Shown piece after piece: positions 18,895 through 30,562 of a stretch of DNA of 64,000 nucleotides. The notes beneath the pieces were generated by a model, which was not told the DNA's origin, ran no database searches, and saw nothing but the letters and a program-made list of their open reading frames with translations. Source of the stretch: Bartonella massiliensis (GTDB lineage: Bacteria; Pseudomonadota; Alphaproteobacteria; Rhizobiales; Rhizobiaceae); contig NZ_CABFVS010000002.1 in the NCBI RefSeq assembly GCF_902150025.1, forward strand, positions 62,001 to 126,000, read 5' to 3'. The position numbers were made by a program, and so were the translations under genes. The stretch's first letter is position 1; each line of letters begins with the position of its first letter.

Positions 18895-20748
18895 ATGATT
18901 ATACGCCATCTTAGCGAAAATATTATTAATCAAATCGCCGCTGGTGAAGTTATTGAACGACCAGCAAATGTTGTTAAAGAACTTGTTGAAAATGCTATTG
19001 ATGCTGGTGCAACGCGCATTGAAATTATTACAGCAAATGGTGGAAAAAATTTTATCAAAGTCTGTGATAATGGTTGTGGGATTCCGGCAGATCAATTAAC
19101 TTTAGCTGTTTCTCGCCATTGTACCTCAAAAATTACCGATGACGTGCACAATATCTGCTTCCTTGGATTTAGAGGAGAAGCACTCCCCTCTATTGGCTCT
19201 GTTGCTAAACTCAAGCTCATTTCACGAACAAAAGAAGCTGAGAATGCTGCTGAAATTTCCGTTACAGCAGGAAAAATTGTAGGTCCCAAACCAGCCGCTG
19301 CAAATCTGGGAACAATTGTTGAAGTTCGTGACCTTTTCTTTGTTACACCAGCACGATTAAAATTCATGAAAACTGATCGGGCTGAAACAAATGCTATCAG
19401 TGATATGATTAAGCGAATTGCTATCGCATTTCCACATATTCGCTTTTCTCTTTCAGGACTAGACAGAAGCTCTATAGAACTGTCTGCGACAGAAAATAAT
19501 ACGCAAGGACAATTACAACGTATTACCCAAATTATGGGAAAAGAATTTGCTCCTAACAGTATCACACTGAATGCTGAACGCGAATCTGTGCGCTTAACAG
19601 GGTTTGCTTGTTTGCCATCTTTCAACCGAAATAACAGCCTTCACCAATTTGCCTATGTTAATGGGCGCCCCGTGCGTGATAAATTTCTATGGGGTGCAAT
19701 CCGAGGGGCTTATGCTGATGTCATGACACGGGATCGTTATCCTGTCGCTATTCTTTTTATTGACCTTCCACCTGCTGAGGTAGATGTTAATGTCCATCCA
19801 GCCAAAGCTGATGTACGATTCCGTGATCCAGGATTAATTCGTGGTTTAATCGTTGGAGCCATTCGTGAAGCATTGCAACAAGCTGGTATTCGTCCTACTT
19901 CAACCCGTTCTGAAGCAATGTTGGCTGCTTTTCAAACACAAAAACCATTGGCCCCACAATCATTAGACAATTTTAAAAATGCTCACCCCCCCTCTTCTTA
20001 CAGCCCACAGCCTTACCCTTCTGCCACTGTTTCAATGGTTCATAAACCGTTGGATAATAGCAGCTCTTTTGGTTTTAAAGAAGACACTGCTCCCCTTATG
20101 GAGGACTTAAATACACCAAGTGGAGAGGCATATATTCCAAGCACGATACCTTCATCAGAAGAATTATCTTACCCTCTAGGCGCAGCCAGAGCACAAATCC
20201 ATAAAAACTATATTATCGCGCAAACTCAAGATAGTTTGATTATTGTCGATCAGCATGCAGCGCACGAACGGTTGGTTTATGAAGCCCTCAAAAGTGCACT
20301 TTATGCCAAACCACTTCCTTCACAATTACTACTCATTCCTGAAATTGTAGAACTCTCTGAAGAGGATGCAACGTGCCTTTTAACACACAAAGATGCTTTG
20401 AAAAAATTTGGCTTAGGGATAGAACCGTTTGGGCCTGGAGCAATTGTTGTACGCGAGACACCTTCCATGTTAGGAGAGATTAACGTACAAGCCCTTATTA
20501 AAGATCTTGCAGATGAAGCCGCTGAATATGATACAACAGATAATTTAAAAGCAATGCTTGATTATGTTGCAGCAACAATGGCTTGTCACGGTTCAATACG
20601 CTCAGGGCGCCTTTTACGCCCCGAAGAAATGAACACACTGTTACGACAAATGGAGGCAATACCCAACACAAGTACATGTAATCATGGCCGCCCAACTTAT
20701 ATTGAACTCAAATTAGCAGATATAGAACGGCTTTTTGGCAGAAAATAA
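18895..20748 (+). CDS. mutL: DNA mismatch repair protein MutL
   Basis: GHKL ATPase that couples mismatch recognition by MutS to strand removal; 617 residues. The N-terminal ATPase motifs are [19 protein letters not shown] and [16 protein letters not shown]. The C-terminal dimer domain holds [12 protein letters not shown] at about residue 452, fitting the endonuclease motif DQHA-x2-E-x4-E, plus ACHGSIRSG and CNHGRPT, so this MutL probably nicks DNA itself, as expected in bacteria without MutH. A Pro/Ser-rich linker spans about residues 350-430. The downstream DUF2093 gene is co-oriented. Confidence 0.95.
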   Translation: MIIRHLSENIINQIAAGEVIERPANVVKELVENAIDAGATRIEIITANGGKNFIKVCDNGCGIPADQLTLAVSRHCTSKITDDVHNICFLGFRGEALPSIGSVAKLKLISRTKEAENAAEISVTAGKIVGPKPAAANLGTIVEVRDLFFVTPARLKFMKTDRAETNAISDMIKRIAIAFPHIRFSLSGLDRSSIELSATENNTQGQLQRITQIMGKEFAPNSITLNAERESVRLTGFACLPSFNRNNSLHQFAYVNGRPVRDKFLWGAIRGAYADVMTRDRYPVAILFIDLPPAEVDVNVHPAKADVRFRDPGLIRGLIVGAIREALQQAGIRPTSTRSEAMLAAFQTQKPLAPQSLDNFKNAHPPSSYSPQPYPSATVSMVHKPLDNSSSFGFKEDTAPLMEDLNTPSGEAYIPSTIPSSEELSYPLGAARAQIHKNYIIAQTQDSLIIVDQHAAHERLVYEALKSALYAKPLPSQLLLIPEIVELSEEDATCLLTHKDALKKFGLGIEPFGPGAIVVRETPSMLGEINVQALIKDLADEAAEYDTTDNLKAMLDYVAATMACHGSIRSGRLLRPEEMNTLLRQMEAIPNTSTCNHGRPTYIELKLADIERLFGRK

Positions 20749-20857
20749 GCTCTTACTTATTTTGAATAAGAAAAATATTTTTAAATTCACTTTTGACTTT
20801 ATAATATATCTTATGGCATTTTTCTTGAATAGTAATATCAAGTAAAAAGGAATGATA

Positions 20858-21094
20858 ATGTTTTCCAATGGTGAACGCGAAGCAAAAGTTCGTTATTCTA
20901 ATAACGGATATGACATTGTAGAATATGGAACCTATACTATTTGTGCTGTTAGCGGACAAAAAATCCCTATCGATGATTTAAAATATTGGAATCACCACCG
21001 CCAAGAAGCATATGCCAGTTGTGAAATTTCCTATCAGCGCGAACTTGAATGCAATCCATATCTCAAGAAATTGTTAGAAACACAAGAAAAATAG
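20858..21094 (+). CDS. DUF2093 family protein
   Basis: Small conserved alphaproteobacterial protein of unknown function (78 residues from ATG 20858). It has the family layout of an acidic/basic N terminus REAKVRYSNNGYDIVEYGTY, then VCAVSGQKIPI-like TICAVSGQKIPIDDLKYWN and a short helical end. I chose ATG 20858 because AAGGA sits six bases ahead; the ATG at 20852 is too close to it. It typically neighbours lpxK, waaA and mutL in Rhizobiales, and it does so here. Confidence 0.85.
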   Translation: MFSNGEREAKVRYSNNGYDIVEYGTYTICAVSGQKIPIDDLKYWNHHRQEAYASCEISYQRELECNPYLKKLLETQEK

Positions 21095-21120
21095 ATCCTT
21101 AAAAGCTATAAATTGAGCCT

Positions 21121-22155
21121 TTACCTTTTACGACAAGAAAATTCAAGGGAACGTTTTCTAAAGCGCGTTATGACCTCCTCAAGGAGCATATGACAGAAAT
21201 CTTTTTGAACAAAGTCGACATCCACATCAAAAACAATAAGATTTTTCAAATCTTTTTGCGTATGAATTGTCTTTATACGGATATAATCTTTAGCAGTTGT
21301 CGCAAGCCATAAATTGTGCATTTGAGCCTTTTGTATAAGGCTTGTTAAATTTTTATCGGTGAAAAAATAGTGATCTGGATAGGTATAAGTTTGCACCACA
21401 TGACCCGACAATTCTTTGATGGATTGAAAAAATTTATCTGGATTGCCAATCCCTGCAAATGCCAAAAATGATTTTCCAGCAACCTCATCAGAAGCACTGG
21501 CTTTAAGATGTGCACGATATAAAGGCTTTCCTGTACGTGAAACAAGAAAAGCAATATTATCATACGCATCTGAGTGACCAATCAATAAAACGCTATCCAT
21601 AAAAGAAAACTGCGTTTTTAATGGAACACGTAAAGGGCCCGCTGGAAAGACAGCGCCATTACCAAAACCACGCATCGCATCAACAACGAGTAATGCATAA
21701 TCTGTATAAAGGCGGCGGCTTTGAAATCCATCATCCATTAAAATAAGATCACATCCCTCTTGTTTCAGCCGCTGTGCTGCTGCATAACGATTAGTTGATA
21801 CAGCGACAAGCGCATGTCGTGCCAGTAAAAGGGCTTCATCTCCAACATCGCGTGCGGTATCATATTTCTCATTTACAAGATGCACTCCTTTAACGGCTCC
21901 ACCATAACCACGTGATACAACACCAGGAATGAAACCAAGTTCTCTAGCCACTTTGGCAAAAGCAATAACAACCGGCGTTTTACCTGTACCACCACATGTA
22001 AAATTTCCAATGCATAAAACCGGAAGATCAATCACGGGCGGCTGTCTTGCCATAAAACGACGTGAAAAATAACCATACCCCCATGAAATTGGAGCAAATA
22101 AAAAACGCAAAAAGCTTTTATTTTTCCACCAAAAATGAGGAGCACTAATAGGCAT
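21121..22155 (-). CDS. lpxK: Tetraacyldisaccharide 4'-kinase (lipid A)
   Basis: Phosphorylates the 4' position of the lipid A disaccharide precursor at the inner membrane. It has 344 residues with the N-terminal membrane-associated segment, a P-loop-like [12 protein letters not shown] at residues 50-61, VVSRGYGG near 97, and DDGFQSRRL near 140. It overlaps waaA by 11 bases, so the two lipid A/Kdo steps are co-transcribed. Length and motifs are normal. Confidence 0.95.
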   Translation of the reverse strand: MPISAPHFWWKNKSFLRFLFAPISWGYGYFSRRFMARQPPVIDLPVLCIGNFTCGGTGKTPVVIAFAKVARELGFIPGVVSRGYGGAVKGVHLVNEKYDTARDVGDEALLLARHALVAVSTNRYAAAQRLKQEGCDLILMDDGFQSRRLYTDYALLVVDAMRGFGNGAVFPAGPLRVPLKTQFSFMDSVLLIGHSDAYDNIAFLVSRTGKPLYRAHLKASASDEVAGKSFLAFAGIGNPDKFFQSIKELSGHVVQTYTYPDHYFFTDKNLTSLIQKAQMHNLWLATTAKDYIRIKTIHTQKDLKNLIVFDVDVDFVQKDFCHMLLEEVITRFRKRSLEFSCRKR

Positions 22156-23473
22156 ATCTACCCTGCCCCTGACACTGTCTTAAACCTGTTTGTATGACAA
22201 GAGGTTGTAAAAACGGATCTAAAATCTTTAATGTTCGCTCAAGTGCACCTGCCATAGCTGTTGCTACTTCATGAGCCCTATCAACCATTTCTTGTCGCGA
22301 TGTTTCATTTGTTAAAAGCCTATAGACCTCAATCGCAAGCTGTTTTGTATCTTGAACCATACATGCTGCATCACGTGCTAAAAATTGTTCAAACATCTCT
22401 TGAAAATTTGAAACATGAGGCCCCGTCAAAACAGCAGATCCAAGCAAAGCCAATTCCAATGGATTATGTCCACCCTTTCCACATAACGACTTACCAACAA
22501 AAGAAACTTTTGATAAACGAAGAAAGAGTCCCATTTCTCCAATCGTATCGCCCCATAAAATGTCGGTATTCATATCTGGAATAGCATTTCTGCTTCTCCG
22601 AATAAAGCGTAAGCTCTGATTGTCACATTTTTTGAGCAGATCTTCTAAACGTTCTGGATGACGAGGCACAATAATCGTCAATAAATCTGGCAAATAATTT
22701 TTAACAATCTTATGAACTTCAAAAGCAATCTCCTCTTCCCCTTCATGGGTCGAAACAGCAGCCCAAACTGGGCGATTACCTATAGCACTACGATAACGTG
22801 AAAGTAATGCTTGATCTTCAGACAAAAAAACATCAGCCTTGAGATTACCAGAAAATGTAACAGATTTTACGCCAAGTGTATGATAATAAGTGACATCTCT
22901 TTCATTCTGCCCAATGGCCAAATTAATATCTTTAAAAATATATTTGGCAAGAAGACGCCACTTTTGCCAAACTTTAAAAGAGCGTTCAGACATATGGGCA
23001 TTAACCAAAATCTGCGGAATATGCATTTTGGCAAGTTCTTTAATACGCAGAGGCCAAATTTCTGATTCACAAATCAAAACGAGATCAGGCTTCCAATGTC
23101 GAATAAAACGGCGTACTGCAAAATTTAAATCTAAAGGAGCATATTGATGAATCAATCGATTACCAAAATGTTTTTTCACAAGAGAGGAAGATGTTACAGT
23201 TCCTGTTGTCAATAAGACATTAATTTTTAATGATAAAATATGATTGATAAGTGGAATAAGCGCAAGTGTTTCCCCGACACTTGCTGCATGCACCCAAACT
23301 AACGAACCTTGGGGACGTACAAGAGAGCTTTTACCTAAACGCTCTTTTTTGCGACACCATTCTTCTTTTCCACGGATAGCACGAAAAAACAAATAAAAAG
23401 GAATAACAGGACATAAGCAAAAACCAATGATTCGATAAGCCAAAAGAGCCGCATGTGCCTTTAATTCTATCAT
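22145..23473 (-). CDS. waaA: Kdo transferase WaaA
   Basis: Transfers 3-deoxy-D-manno-octulosonic acid from CMP-Kdo to lipid A precursor (GT30 family). It has 442 residues: an N-terminal membrane anchor, the conserved [17 protein letters not shown] with the catalytic Glu, TTGTVTSS, and a C-terminal domain with VPRHPER and [14 protein letters not shown] for nucleotide-sugar binding. It is translationally coupled to lpxK. Whether it adds one or two Kdo residues cannot be seen. Confidence 0.95.
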   Translation of the reverse strand: MIELKAHAALLAYRIIGFCLCPVIPFYLFFRAIRGKEEWCRKKERLGKSSLVRPQGSLVWVHAASVGETLALIPLINHILSLKINVLLTTGTVTSSSLVKKHFGNRLIHQYAPLDLNFAVRRFIRHWKPDLVLICESEIWPLRIKELAKMHIPQILVNAHMSERSFKVWQKWRLLAKYIFKDINLAIGQNERDVTYYHTLGVKSVTFSGNLKADVFLSEDQALLSRYRSAIGNRPVWAAVSTHEGEEEIAFEVHKIVKNYLPDLLTIIVPRHPERLEDLLKKCDNQSLRFIRRSRNAIPDMNTDILWGDTIGEMGLFLRLSKVSFVGKSLCGKGGHNPLELALLGSAVLTGPHVSNFQEMFEQFLARDAACMVQDTKQLAIEVYRLLTNETSRQEMVDRAHEVATAMAGALERTLKILDPFLQPLVIQTGLRQCQGQGRYAY

Positions 23474-25000
23474 TTAAAATTACCTCATCCAGCTGTTTTG
23501 AGATATCTATAAGCTTATTTTGTTAAAAAATTTATCAACATCATCAGGAGCATCTATATTTTTTTAATACCGTCCGTAGTTTGGATAAAAAAGCTTCATT
23601 CATAATGAAAATTGAAAACACAAAAGGAAAAGAAATGCAATTTTATCTCCGTATTGCTGTTATATTTTCCTATCAAAATAAATACACATTTTTTAAATCC
23701 ACTTTAATGAAACTTTGTTAGTTATTCAGTGACATTAACTTTATTATTTCATTTTGCACCCTAAAAAAATCTTAGTTAAAAATAACAAAACTATATTTCA
23801 ATAGATTATAATTTTTAAAATGTAACAGATAAACGCAATACGATTTATGATACAGGTTTTATCAATTTTTCAGACCTCTTAAAAAATACCTCTCATAAGT
23901 TTAGTGAATCATTAAAATATATCTTCGTTAAGAAGCCCATGATCTTTTAAAACCTTTTAACAATTTTTGTTGTAATGCTAGCAAGATGTATTATAGATTT
24001 TAAAAACTGATCTTTTTTAAAATACTTTATTTTTAGATATGTGTGAGTTATCAATTAGCAAAACATATAGATGCTATAACCTGCATAAATAGAATATATT
24101 TAAAGGAAAGGTCAATCTCTATGTTCTTATTTCAATAAAATAAATATATAAAACGAACCTTTAAATAGAACTTTTGAAAAATCTGAAGCTGTTATTTTAA
24201 ATTATAGTACAATCTCTTAAAATCAACCGAGAAAAACTTAATCTTGTTTAAGAGGTAATTTCTTAAAAGTCTTAAAGCTATTAAAATAGGTTTTTTTTAA
24301 TTTTTACCCCCCTCTTTTTTAGAAAAGAGCAGATAAATATTCTTTTTAAGATTGTATATAATTCACTAAATAAAATGATTAACTTATCAATTATCGTTTT
24401 AAACAAATACTCAAGAGGCTCCGATGGGATAGGTTAACTTCATAAAGCTATTTAGTTTCTCTAAGTTTCCAATTTCGGTAAACTTCTCATGATTTTCATG
24501 GTTTTTAAGTTTACAATAATGACTCGTTGAAACCATTCCAATGGATAAATAGGACTGCCAATGATCTCAACAAAGGAGCAATTGGCTTCATAGCGATGCT
24601 ACTCTTTTATCAGTTGTAACGTATTAACGTCTTATATCCCTTTCAAGAGCATAGTGACTATTTGCAGTATCATTATAGGCTGCTTTGAGCAATATTTTTT
24701 CACTATAATACTGTTGTTATAAATAATTTGGTGGGCTATCTTGCACTTTTATTAAGCGTAAAGATGATAACGCGAACTGGATTTTACATACTCCATGAAA
24801 GATGTTACATTATATTCTTCATTAGTGTTGTTGTAAAATAAATGTTACATGTCCTCTGAAATATTTCTTTTCAAAAAGCATATGAATTTTTAAAAACAAG
24901 CATTTTCTGTTTTTCAGCATTCTATTTTAATTAAAGAACACACCTACAAGAGCACGATCAAGAAACGTGAGGCAATCTACAGGCTATCGCTATTCACATT
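23474..25000. other. 1.5-kb gap between waaA and the DUF4170 gene
   Basis: No intact gene. The minus strand between about 24400 and 24700 has protein-like scraps (LKAAYNDTANSHYALERDIR; NHENHEKFTEIGNLEKLNSF) separated by stops, suggesting a dead gene of unknown origin. In related genomes the flanking genes tend to be close, so this looks like an insertion that has decayed (inference). Confidence 0.45.
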
Positions 25001-25246
25001 TTACTCTGCATCGCCTGATTCAGCATCAAGAAACTGATGCAAGTCTACAATGTAATACCGTTGTAATGCATTATCGACACTGCTTTGTGCCTTTGCCTGC
25101 CATGCTTCTTGAGCGGATTGATAATTTGAGAAAATACCAACCACATCTAAATCATCAGGATTCTTAAATTGATTGCTCTTAAGATTTTTTAATTCACCAC
25201 CAAATACAAGGTGTAAATATTGTTTTTTTTCGTTGGCTTTAGTCAT
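25001..25246 (-). CDS. DUF4170 family protein
   Basis: Small conserved alphaproteobacterial protein of 81 residues, starting MTKANEKKQYLHLVFGGEL. The pattern hLVFGGEL...DVVGIF-NY--A---WQAKAQ-TVDNA--RYYIVDLH is that of DUF4170. The start is ATG 25246, five bases after GGAGG; the upstream ATG at 25258 overlaps that ribosome site. It lies between waaA and the cysQ-like gene, its usual neighbourhood. Function unknown. Confidence 0.85.
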   Translation of the reverse strand: MTKANEKKQYLHLVFGGELKNLKSNQFKNPDDLDVVGIFSNYQSAQEAWQAKAQSSVDNALQRYYIVDLHQFLDAESGDAE

Positions 25247-25291
25247 ATGTGCCTCCATATCATTCAGATGATTTTAGCGTTTTTCATGTGA

Positions 25292-26095
25292 TTAAACTAA
25301 CTTTGTTTGACGAACAACATCTATCATATCCTGACAGCAATTATTTTTACCAGCAATCAGAAGTCCATATTGATAAGGTTCAATTCCGTAAGATAGTAAA
25401 GGGGCATCAAGCGATAAAAAACGCCCTCCACACTCCTGCAAAATAAGATCAGCAGCGGCAATATCCCATTCATGACAATTGGGACGAACCAATACAATAT
25501 CAATCTCATCTTGAGCAACCAGAACGATACGATAAGCAAGAGAAGGAAGATAGTGGTAAAGACTGATTCGATTGAGAAAATCATCTGGTAATTTTTGTGC
25601 GAGCGATTTATCAATCGAAACTTTATATTTTCGATGAACTCTCGAAGCTAAACGAGGAAGTTTTATCCCATTTAATGTCGCCCCTTCACCCGTGACCGCT
25701 GCATAAACATCCCCTTGAATTGGACATTGTAGAACGCCCACAATAGGACGCCCATTTTCAATAATAGCAACCGAAATACACCAATAAGGGCTACCAGAAA
25801 GAAAACCACGTGTTCCATCAATAGGATCAACCACAAAGGAACGTTCATAATTTTGCTGTTCTCGATTATCTTTTGTTTCTTCTGAAATCCATCCATAATC
25901 TGGACGTGCTCCAAGAAGTTTATCTTTTAAAAAATGATCAACAGCAAAATCTGCCTCACTGACCGGTGAATTCCCCTCTTTCATCCAAACATCCAACGTG
26001 CATCCAAAATACCGCATCGCTAAAGCTCCCGCCTCTCGACAAACGTCATACAAAAGATTTAAATCAGAACAATGATGCGTGTTATTTTCCTGCAA
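25292..26095 (-). CDS. cysQ: 3'(2'),5'-bisphosphate nucleotidase / inositol monophosphatase family
   Basis: Mg-dependent phosphatase, most likely acting on 3'-phosphoadenosine 5'-phosphate or a related phosphate ester. It has 267 residues. The metal site is complete: Glu72/Glu73 in WISEET, Asp90-x-x-Asp93 in DPIDGT (with GFLSGSPYWC), and EWDIAAADLIL in the C-terminal half. It overlaps pmbA by 14 bases. The substrate within the family is uncertain; an inositol monophosphatase remains possible. Confidence 0.85.
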   Translation of the reverse strand: MQENNTHHCSDLNLLYDVCREAGALAMRYFGCTLDVWMKEGNSPVSEADFAVDHFLKDKLLGARPDYGWISEETKDNREQQNYERSFVVDPIDGTRGFLSGSPYWCISVAIIENGRPIVGVLQCPIQGDVYAAVTGEGATLNGIKLPRLASRVHRKYKVSIDKSLAQKLPDDFLNRISLYHYLPSLAYRIVLVAQDEIDIVLVRPNCHEWDIAAADLILQECGGRFLSLDAPLLSYGIEPYQYGLLIAGKNNCCQDMIDVVRQTKLV

Positions 26096-27413
26096 GTGTC
26101 ATCCCTTCAATTAACAAGGTTGGTGCCGCTGTACCATAACGTCGATCAATATCATTGGCAGGTGTTAAATGTGCTAACATATGGAGCAAATCAGAACCCA
26201 GCGTTACTTCACTCACCGGATAAGCAATTTCACCATTTTCAATCCAAAAACCAGAAGCACCCCGACTATATTGACCAGTAACAAAATCAATGCCATGGCC
26301 AAATAATTCTGTCACATAAAACCCTCTTCGCAAATCTTTAATCATATCGCAAGGCGATACTAAACCCGGCTCAATAGCAAAATTCGTACGTGTCGGCTGC
26401 ACCAACGCACCTGAACGCGCACCGTGTCCATTTGTTTTAAGCCCCAATTCACGTGCTGTAGATGATGACAGAAGCCAGTTTTTTAAAATACCATTTTCAA
26501 TAATATTGAGTGTTTGCCCCTCTACCCCTTCTCCATCAAAAGGATGAGAAGCATTTCCACGTAATCGCAAAGGCTGATCGGTGACATTAACATCAGGCTT
26601 CATGACTGACTTGCCTAAAAAGTCTTGTAAAAGACTCGTTTTACGAACCACAGAGGCTCCATTAACCATAGATGCGATATGCCCTGCAATTCCGCGAGCC
26701 GTACGCGGATTAAAAATAACATCAACACCTCCTGTCGCTGCACGAACTGCCCCTAAACGTCGAACAGCACCAAGCCCTGCATTTTTTCCTACTGTTTCTG
26801 CCGCCTCTAAATCAGAAAAATGTAAGGCTGTTGTATAATCATAATCCCGCTCCATCTGTGTCCCCTCCCCTGCAAGAGCACTGCAAGAACGTGAAAAGCA
26901 ACTGGAGCGATAGGTGCCACAAAAACCATCGCTGGTTACAAGAACAAACCCACTACGGCCATAAACTGTTGCAGCACCACCAGAATTGCTTACGCCTTTA
27001 ACATCAAGAGCTGCTGCTTCCGTTTTTAAAGCATCCTCTGTTAAAAAATGACTGCTTGGTACAAAATCATCAAAAAGATCAAGATCTTTCGGCTGCTTAA
27101 CCAAACACTCTTTATCGACTAAACCTTCAAATAAACTATCGGGAGAAGCTTTAGCCATCGCAACAGCACGTTCTGCGAGTTCTTGCGGATAAGACGCTAA
27201 ATTAGCAGAAACACTGGCTACTTTTTTTCCAACAAAAACCCTTAGAGTAAAATCATTGCTCTCGGCCGCTTCTGTCGATTCGACTTTCCCAAAACGAACA
27301 GATACACTGGTAGAATGTGTATGAACAATAACCGCATCAGCAGCATCCGCACCAGAGCACTTTGCCGCTTCGACCAACGACACCGCTTTCTCAATCTGGT
27401 TCTTGTCAGTCAT
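26082..27413 (-). CDS. pmbA: Metalloprotease-like PmbA/TldE
   Basis: TldE/PmbA subunit of the TldD/TldE protease known for trimming peptide antibiotics and degrading CcdA in E. coli. It has 443 residues with the family marks SVRFGKVESTEAAES near residue 35, the glycine-rich FNPRTARGIAGHIASMVNGASV region and GHGARSGALVQPTRTNF. TldE lacks the metal site that TldD carries; the TldD partner is not in this window. First gene of the pmbA-cysQ-DUF4170 unit. Confidence 0.9.
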   Translation of the reverse strand: MTDKNQIEKAVSLVEAAKCSGADAADAVIVHTHSTSVSVRFGKVESTEAAESNDFTLRVFVGKKVASVSANLASYPQELAERAVAMAKASPDSLFEGLVDKECLVKQPKDLDLFDDFVPSSHFLTEDALKTEAAALDVKGVSNSGGAATVYGRSGFVLVTSDGFCGTYRSSCFSRSCSALAGEGTQMERDYDYTTALHFSDLEAAETVGKNAGLGAVRRLGAVRAATGGVDVIFNPRTARGIAGHIASMVNGASVVRKTSLLQDFLGKSVMKPDVNVTDQPLRLRGNASHPFDGEGVEGQTLNIIENGILKNWLLSSSTARELGLKTNGHGARSGALVQPTRTNFAIEPGLVSPCDMIKDLRRGFYVTELFGHGIDFVTGQYSRGASGFWIENGEIAYPVSEVTLGSDLLHMLAHLTPANDIDRRYGTAAPTLLIEGMTLAGK

Positions 27414-29099
27414 TATAGCCTCCCTAAAATATTTTATTATTTACATTGATAAGCACTCTGACAAATTTATACAAATCAGAATATAACTCTTGTGGTTTCA
27501 TTCATAAAATTATGCACATCACATGCATTCTTTTTCTTTTAATGCAATTAAATCATTTCCTTTTAGCTTCTTTATGAAAAGATGTAATATGTCGTAAAAT
27601 CTCTTTTGTTTCAAGATTTCTCATGAGACCTTATCATTTTAAAATCTCAACCTGCACTCACAATTAGATCAACAGAAAACCTCGTAAATTAATAGACGGC
27701 TTAGCAATAATACTTGGATTTAAGCCAAAATCCTCAAAAAATTCAAAAAGCATAAAACGGCCTAAACCGCAAACCTTTTGTCCTCTAGAGTGTCAAATAA
27801 CTTCCCTCATTTCTATAGCTTTCTTTAATTCTCAAGCAAGAATCAATAAAGATCTATGTTTTGGGATACTTCTTTACTTCGATAAGCTCTCTCATAAGAG
27901 AACTGTAATCTTGTCAATAAAACAAAATATCAACAGCGTAAAAAATATTTTCTTTCATTAAATAATTTCAATAAAATGAGCTGTCATAAACTTCTTTATC
28001 CATGATAAGTAATATCATAGAAAATTCCTTTTTATATTTATTAAAAATAAGTTATAATTATAACATTTTTTTCAAGTCTAGTGTATCTAGACGAGAATCC
28101 TTGTTTTTTTTCATGCTTCATCCTTAATCGGTTACTTTGTTATTAAGCAGGCATAATTTGACAGAATTCTCTTTCCTGAAACAAAAGTCTCAAGATACGG
28201 GATAGATTTTGATTTAATATTTTCCCTCTCACCCCTCCATTAAACAATGAAGGGTCATGATATTGTCATACAATGATAATCAATAAAAGTTGTCTATGAA
28301 ACTCAATATTGTATCTATTTCTCAATTTAGTTTGCAATAAACATATTCGCTCAATTAGTTTTGGCCCCCTTATCACTCATAATTATTTTAACAGCTATAA
28401 AAATATTTGTAGAAGCCGCGATATCTCCACGTATTTGAAAAATTCAATTTTTAAAACATTTGAACAAAATATATCGATACGAGATTCATTTTTACAGGAA
28501 CAAAGTGTGTGCCTATTTTATCTTCTAGAGTCTTTTAGAGCTATACTCTTTAGAAAAATGATCACAAAAAATTATCCTTGTAATTTTGTAACCAGTATTT
28601 TGATTTATAATCATAATTCATTGTTTTGCCATTTGCTCAAAAGAGCTTAATATCATACAATTCTCTCCATTAAAAATCTACCCACGTTGAGTGAATGACA
28701 ACTATTTTCTAGCACATCATGAATAGAGTTTGTGTGAATCAAAATTATTGCAAAAGAAGTCAAAATGCTTTTTATGAATGCCCTAAAATACAAAAGCTGT
28801 AGCACTATTAGAAACTGAAAAATACCACATGATGATATCATGTCGGCAACTTCATAAGAAAAGCCATGAACTTCTAAAACTTTCTTATTTTCAATGAAAA
28901 AATCATCTTATAAGTTTTTATATATACAATAAAATTCAATGAATTTTATAAGATCGTTAGGGAAAAATTAATCCTGTAAGATGATCTAATATGCTCTCAA
29001 CGACTAACTAAAAACTCATTGGTTTGTGATATACTCATAACTATTTCCATTCTCATAAGGCTATAATTTCTGCATCTTTTTTTAAAAAAGCCAACTTCT
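27414..29099. other. 1.7-kb gene-poor stretch
   Basis: AT-rich with stops. A 113-codon frame at 28309-28650 (plus) has skewed composition, no ribosome site and no recognised motif. A decayed integrase leader is at about 28690-28870. Nothing else identified. Confidence 0.45.
28690..28870 (+). repeat. Integrase-derived repeat, copy 4 (leader fragment)
   Basis: Recognisable by the order of blocks: GTGAATCAAAA, a stretch then GTCAAAATGCTTTTTATGAA followed by CCACATGATGATATCA, matching the leader and first integrase codons of better copies. Heavily decayed. Confidence 0.45.
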
Positions 29100-29557
29100 T
29101 TATGAAGACACATCAGATGGCTTATTTTCAGTAAGAACACGTCTGCTCATTTCAATCATTGCATCGCAAAGATGTAATTTAATTTTTGATCCAATAATCA
29201 TTCCAAAGAAAGGAGAAAGTAAACCAGACATCGTTACAGGATGATGAATTTTATTATTTGAAGAACCAGATTTTTTTGAACAAATATATTCATGATCAAA
29301 AATCATGCGTGTAAGAGGAAGTTTAGCATAATCAGAAAAACAAACACTTTTTATAACTTTATCCAGTGTAAAAATTACTGTTGGTCCCTTTTTAGATTTT
29401 ATGCGTCCTATAGCGCCTTCTTTGAAAGTACCAGAAAATTCTAGCCATTCAAGTGCATGATCCAGCAAGGACATGTTGCTACATCTTCCCACATAGACCA
29501 CATTTGCTCTGCACTTTCTTGTATGCTAATTTCTTCACTATGTATCCATTTAAATAT
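29100..29557 (-). pseudogene. SRPBCC-family protein, frameshifted with start codon lost
   Basis: Two frames join to a START/SRPBCC-fold protein. The N-terminal part FKWIHSEEISIQESAEQMWS continues MWEDVATCPCW; after a one-base deletion near 29480 the other frame continues DHALEWLEFSGTFKEGAIGR, then KGPTVIFTL, KLPLTRMIFDHEY and HPVTMSGLLSPFFGMIIGSK. The ribosome site GGGAGG is followed by ATA where ATG is expected at 29557, a second lesion. Relatives are small hydrophobic-ligand-binding or ARO/CYC-like proteins of unknown role. A shortened product from an ATG at 29471 or 29501 is possible but would miss the first strand and helix. Confidence 0.65.
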
Positions 29558-30244
29558 GATAACCTCCCTTTTTTTTACAAAATCACTTAATCTTTAATGA
29601 TAAAGAGTAATATATAAATTACGCTTAAAGCTGCACAACAATAAGATATTTAATTTTCTTAAGTGTCCTTAAATAGGTAATGAGTAAATCAACAAGCGAT
29701 ATTAATAACGTCAACACACAAATGTTCATTAATAAATGAACAATATTGTCTACCTTAAATAAAGATATCTGTTTTAAGTTCATACAATAACAACGATAGA
29801 ATTTACGCAATTACTTAAGATATCAATATAGATGACACAGCTTAAAACTTTCAACTGTTTATAAGGTATTGATAATTAAGGTGTAACCAAAATAAATAAA
29901 ACAAAAATATATCGTAAATATTGTCGTGTAATATATTTCCTATTGAAGAAGAAACATTTATCAGTAGCTCATAACACACTAAAGCTTTAACAATGCATTA
30001 AAACTTGTAATCTATCTGAAATTAATAAATTAGCCCATAACTTACAAAAACGAGCAGCACCATATATTGTGAACACAGATACAATAAATTGCACCTCAGC
30101 GTAATTTGGGGTTGGACAGAAAATTAGAGGATATTTTCTATATTATAAAGAGCATATATCGTAAAATGTTCGCTCTTCGAACGAGAAAAAACTTCAAAAA
30201 AGTTAACTTCACAAACTAAATTACCATCAAAATTATTAACGAAA
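29558..30244. other. Gap between SRPBCC remnant and higA
   Basis: AT-rich; no gene seen. A 61-codon minus-strand frame at 29625 is not protein-like. Confidence 0.45.
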
Positions 30245-30544
30245 TCAAAGCGACGTTTGAGGCGCATCAGAAACCTGTGGGGAAATAGGTGGTTGTACTT
30301 GTTGTATTGTTTGCCATAAATTATAGTTTGTTTGCATATCCAACCAAAATTTTGCTTTACTAAAACCAGCTAATTCTAATTTAATTGCAAGCTCGCTACT
30401 CATAGAAGCATGACCGTTAATCACTCTTGATAGAGAAGCTCTTGTCATATGGAGGTGGTCGGCTAATTTTTGTATTGATAGCCCCATTTCTTCCAAGAAA
30501 GCTACCTTTAGAACTTCGCCCGGATGTGCAGGATTATGCATCAT
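30245..30544 (-). CDS. higA: Antitoxin HigA (XRE-family)
   Basis: DNA-binding antitoxin of a HigBA module. It has 99 residues starting MMHNPAHPGEVLKVAFLEEM, the HigA/VapI signature, followed by a helix-turn-helix (LSIQKLADHLHMTRASLSRVINGHASMS, about residues 22-49) and a short dimer helix (AIKLELAGFSKAKFWLDMQ). The ribosome site GAGGAA is about nine bases upstream; ATG 30541 is an alternative. It follows the toxin gene, the usual HigBA order, but that toxin is frameshifted. It is likely to repress its own promoter through the palindrome at 30847. Confidence 0.88.
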   Translation of the reverse strand: MMHNPAHPGEVLKVAFLEEMGLSIQKLADHLHMTRASLSRVINGHASMSSELAIKLELAGFSKAKFWLDMQTNYNLWQTIQQVQPPISPQVSDAPQTSL

Positions 30545-30562
30545 TTGTTTTTGTTCCTCTCA

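Noticed and set aside
28309-28650. 113-codon open frame on the plus strand
   Set aside because: Composition skewed to Ile/Phe/Asn/Ser as random AT-rich DNA would give, no ribosome site, no motif.
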